From NCBI GenBank assembly GCA_016180145.1, contig JACPBT010000065.1, forward strand, positions 1 to 5,072: a DNA stretch of 5,072 nucleotides, written 5' to 3'. Numbering within the stretch: the stretch's first letter is position 1; every line of letters begins with the position of its first letter. The translations under genes and the position numbers were made by a program. Below the pieces are notes generated by a model that saw nothing but the letters and a program-made list of their open reading frames with translations, was not told the DNA's origin and ran no database searches. This DNA comes from Candidatus Woesearchaeota archaeon (lineage in GTDB: Archaea > Nanobdellota > Nanobdellia > Woesearchaeales > UBA10216). Below are positions 3,980 through 5,072 of this stretch, in pieces.

Positions 3980-4671
3980 CGCCCGAATCTTCGTTCTCTT
4001 TTTTTGAATTCCTCAACGCAGGCAATAAGGTCTTTTTTCTGGAACTCCGGCCACATTTTTGATATGAAGAAAAGCTCGCTGTAGTTGCTTTGGTATAGCA
4101 GGAATCCGCTCATCCTTTTTTCTCCGCCGGTTCTTATTATCATGTCCGGCTCGTCTTTCAGGTAGAGGTATTGCTTGAATGTTTCTTCATTTACCTGTTC
4201 CGGGTTTATTTTTCCTGTGCGGAGGTCTTCTGCCATGCGTGTTGATGCGTCTATTATTTCCTGCCTGCCTCCGTATGCCATGCAGAAGTTGACTGTGCAG
4301 TTGTCATATGTTTTTGTTGCGTCTGTCAGCTTTCTCATAGCTGCCTGCACGTCATCGGGGAACAATTCTATCCTTCCGAGGAATCTTATCCGTATTTTTT
4401 TATCATGAATTTCTTTATTGTTCCTTGCCTTTTCAAACGCATCCCTGAACAGTTTCATCAGGTAGTTAAATTCCTTTTTTGGCCTGTGGAAGTTTTCAAG
4501 TGAGAATGCGTAGAGTGTTACCTCCTTTATGCCGAGTTCCATGCACCATTTGAGCAGTTTTTCTACCTTTTTGGCTCCGAACTCGTGCCCTTCCCACGGT
4601 TTTGCCATTAGGCGCTTTGCGAACCGCCTGTTGCCGTCAAGAATTATTGCTATGTGCTTTGGCTCTGCCAT
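3976..4671 (-). CDS. uppS: Cis-prenyltransferase (undecaprenyl/polyprenyl diphosphate synthase family), 231 aa
   Basis: Adds IPP units in cis to an allylic primer, making the long polyprenyl diphosphate that becomes the archaeal dolichol-type glycan carrier. The five conserved regions are intact: catalytic Asp12 in LDGNRRFA (11-18), GHEFGAKK (28-35), TLYAFSLENFHRP (52-64), MAYGGRQEI (131-139), and the C-terminal IIRTGGEKRMSGFLLYQSNYSELFF (178-202). The last holds Arg180, Arg186, Ser188 and Glu199, which bind IPP diphosphate and Mg2+. One family position (usually Asn before FLL) is Gly189. Length is typical. The start ATG 4671 lies 29 bases after a TATA element, giving a leaderless mRNA. Its likely substrate is made by the convergent trans-prenyl synthase, so the pair plausibly forms a two-step route. 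The exact chain length cannot be told. Confidence 0.93.
   Translation of the reverse strand: MAEPKHIAIILDGNRRFAKRLMAKPWEGHEFGAKKVEKLLKWCMELGIKEVTLYAFSLENFHRPKKEFNYLMKLFRDAFEKARNNKEIHDKKIRIRFLGRIELFPDDVQAAMRKLTDATKTYDNCTVNFCMAYGGRQEIIDASTRMAEDLRTGKINPEQVNEETFKQYLYLKDEPDMIIRTGGEKRMSGFLLYQSNYSELFFISKMWPEFQKKDLIACVEEFKKRERRFGR
3999..4005 (+). terminator. T-run, possible terminator of the prenyl synthase gene
   Basis: Seven consecutive T residues begin 20 bases after the idsA stop, inside the 3' end of the convergent gene. Archaeal polymerases terminate at such runs without a hairpin. On the other strand the same run encodes Lys codons near the uppS C-terminus, so it may be coincidental. Confidence 0.35.
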
Positions 4672-4696
4672 TCTGTCTGGTTGCTATTGCAGGTGG

Positions 4697-4706
4697 TTTA
4701 TAAATA
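4697..4706 (-). promoter_or_regulatory. TATA promoter of uppS
   Basis: TATTTATAAA on the - strand, centred about 29 bases before ATG 4671, predicts a transcript starting within a few bases of the start codon. No ribosome site is present in the leader. Confidence 0.65.
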
Positions 4707-4759
4707 TTGCTGATTGTCCCCGCGCCTGTTTAGTATCGTAATTGCGCAACATTTCTGCT

Positions 4760-4771
4760 TCTTTTTAAATA
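4760..4771 (+). promoter_or_regulatory. TATA promoter of the IS-like integrase gene
   Basis: TCTTTTTAAATA (4760-4771) is followed about 26 bases later by the predicted transcription start near 4793, leaving a short leader with a ribosome site before ATG 4804. Confidence 0.55.
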
Positions 4772-4792
4772 GCAACAGAATGGTTGCCTTTG

Positions 4793-4798
4793 GGTGAT
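4793..4798 (+). promoter_or_regulatory. Shine-Dalgarno site that fixes the integrase start
   Basis: GGTGAT matches six bases of the anti-Shine-Dalgarno complement and ends five bases before ATG 4804. It is the best ribosome site in the window, in contrast to the leaderless housekeeping genes. It supports ATG 4804 as the true start although that frame soon ends. Confidence 0.6.
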
Positions 4799-4803
4799 GT
4801 GAA

Positions 4804-5072
4804 ATGTATAAGTTAAATGAAAAAAACGTAAGTGGATTGCACAGCAATTGAAGAGAAAAAGACCTGTTAAGGAAATAGCTCTTGCACAAAAGATTGACAG
4901 GTCAAATGTGTGGAGAATAAAGCAAAAGTATGATGAATGGGGGGACTCTGCTCTTAAAGACCATAAGCCGGGCAGGCTTTTCCAACCTCTTAACCCAAGA
5001 TTCTACGACCTTGTGATTAAAGAATGGAAAAGATACAAGTGCGGAGCCAGAAAACTTCACGCCATTCTAAAA
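4804..5072 (+). CDS. IS481-like HTH transposase/integrase, N-terminal part, frame change at an A7 tract, cut by window end
   Basis: From ATG 4804 the frame reads MYKLNEKN and stops at TGA 4849 after 15 codons. The continuation in the -1 frame reads RKWIAQQLKRKRPVKEIALA and stays open to the window end, for 90 residues in all if the frames are joined at 4820-4827. Residues 21-40 form a helix-turn-helix (KEIALAQKIDRSNVWRIKQ), then a WGDSALKDHKPGR linker and KEWKRYKCGARKLHAILK. This is the order seen before the DDE core of IS481-like elements in archaea; the catalytic core itself lies beyond the window. The join site is A AAA AAC, a classical -1 slippery heptamer, but one added A would also restore a single frame, so this may be a broken gene or a sequencing error. 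A TTG at 4848 is the only start wholly within the second frame and has no ribosome site. Confidence 0.72.

Larger units (their letters stand above)
4676..4779. repeat. Inverted repeat between uppS and the IS-like gene
   Basis: TCTGGTTGCTATT (4676-4688) and AATAGCAACAGA (4768-4779) are reverse complements apart from one extra base. Each copy therefore appears in the same orientation relative to its own gene, between the TATA box and the start codon. It could be a shared regulator site, a translated-leader similarity or an element end. The 79 bases between the arms hold the uppS promoter and no ORF. Confidence 0.4.

Noticed and set aside
4780..4797. Five-codon ORF (MVAFG) in the integrase leader
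   Set aside because: It begins before the predicted transcription start and overlaps the Shine-Dalgarno site, so it is unlikely to be translated.
1..5072. CRISPR array, riboswitch, rRNA or replication origin
   Set aside because: No regularly spaced direct repeats, recognised aptamer, rRNA segments or clustered origin motifs were seen on either strand.

Overview
The window looks like a piece of an archaeal genome, most likely a small-genome DPANN-type archaeon (Woesearchaeota, Pacearchaeota or Diapherotrites-like). The lineage is an inference; the archaeal call is better supported. Most genes have A/T-rich TATA elements about 26-29 bases before the start codon. A tRNA gene carries a bulge-helix-bulge (BHB) intron. 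Isoprenoid genes of archaeal lipid and dolichol type are present.

Layout, left to right. (1) 1-722: a VapBC toxin-antitoxin operon on the + strand, with an AbrB-fold antitoxin overlapping a PIN-domain toxin whose acidic residues are all intact; short GTATA half-sites lie around its promoter. (2) 731-1094: a small winged-helix protein and, overlapping its stop codon by one base, an unlisted 38-codon gene. (3) 1133-1367: a small two-helix membrane protein. (4) 1367-1524: a class II tRNA-Leu(CAA) on the - strand with a 22-nt intron in the T loop. It is enclosed in an interrupted inverted repeat of about 21 pairs. (5) 1527-1774: AT-rich sequence with weak imperfect repeats and no convincing protein gene, followed by a strong + strand promoter and a short structured transcript ending in a hairpin and T-run. 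(6) 1775-2848: an M20 metallopeptidase on the - strand, divergent from (7) 2942-3979, a trans-prenyl diphosphate synthase. This converges on (8) 3976-4671, a cis-prenyltransferase; their stop codons share one CTAG. (9) 4760-5072: the left part of an IS481-like HTH/integrase gene with a good promoter and Shine-Dalgarno site, a frame change at an A7 tract, and the right end cut by the window.

The two prenyltransferases plausibly act in one pathway: the trans enzyme makes the allylic diphosphate that feeds ether lipids and also primes the cis enzyme for polyprenyl/dolichyl carriers. The VapBC pair and the IS-like gene are accessory material at the two ends. The most unusual feature is the tRNA-Leu locus: a well-formed BHB in the T loop, plus a second BHB-like junction at the base of the acceptor stem. 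I did not find a new multi-gene defence or metabolic system.
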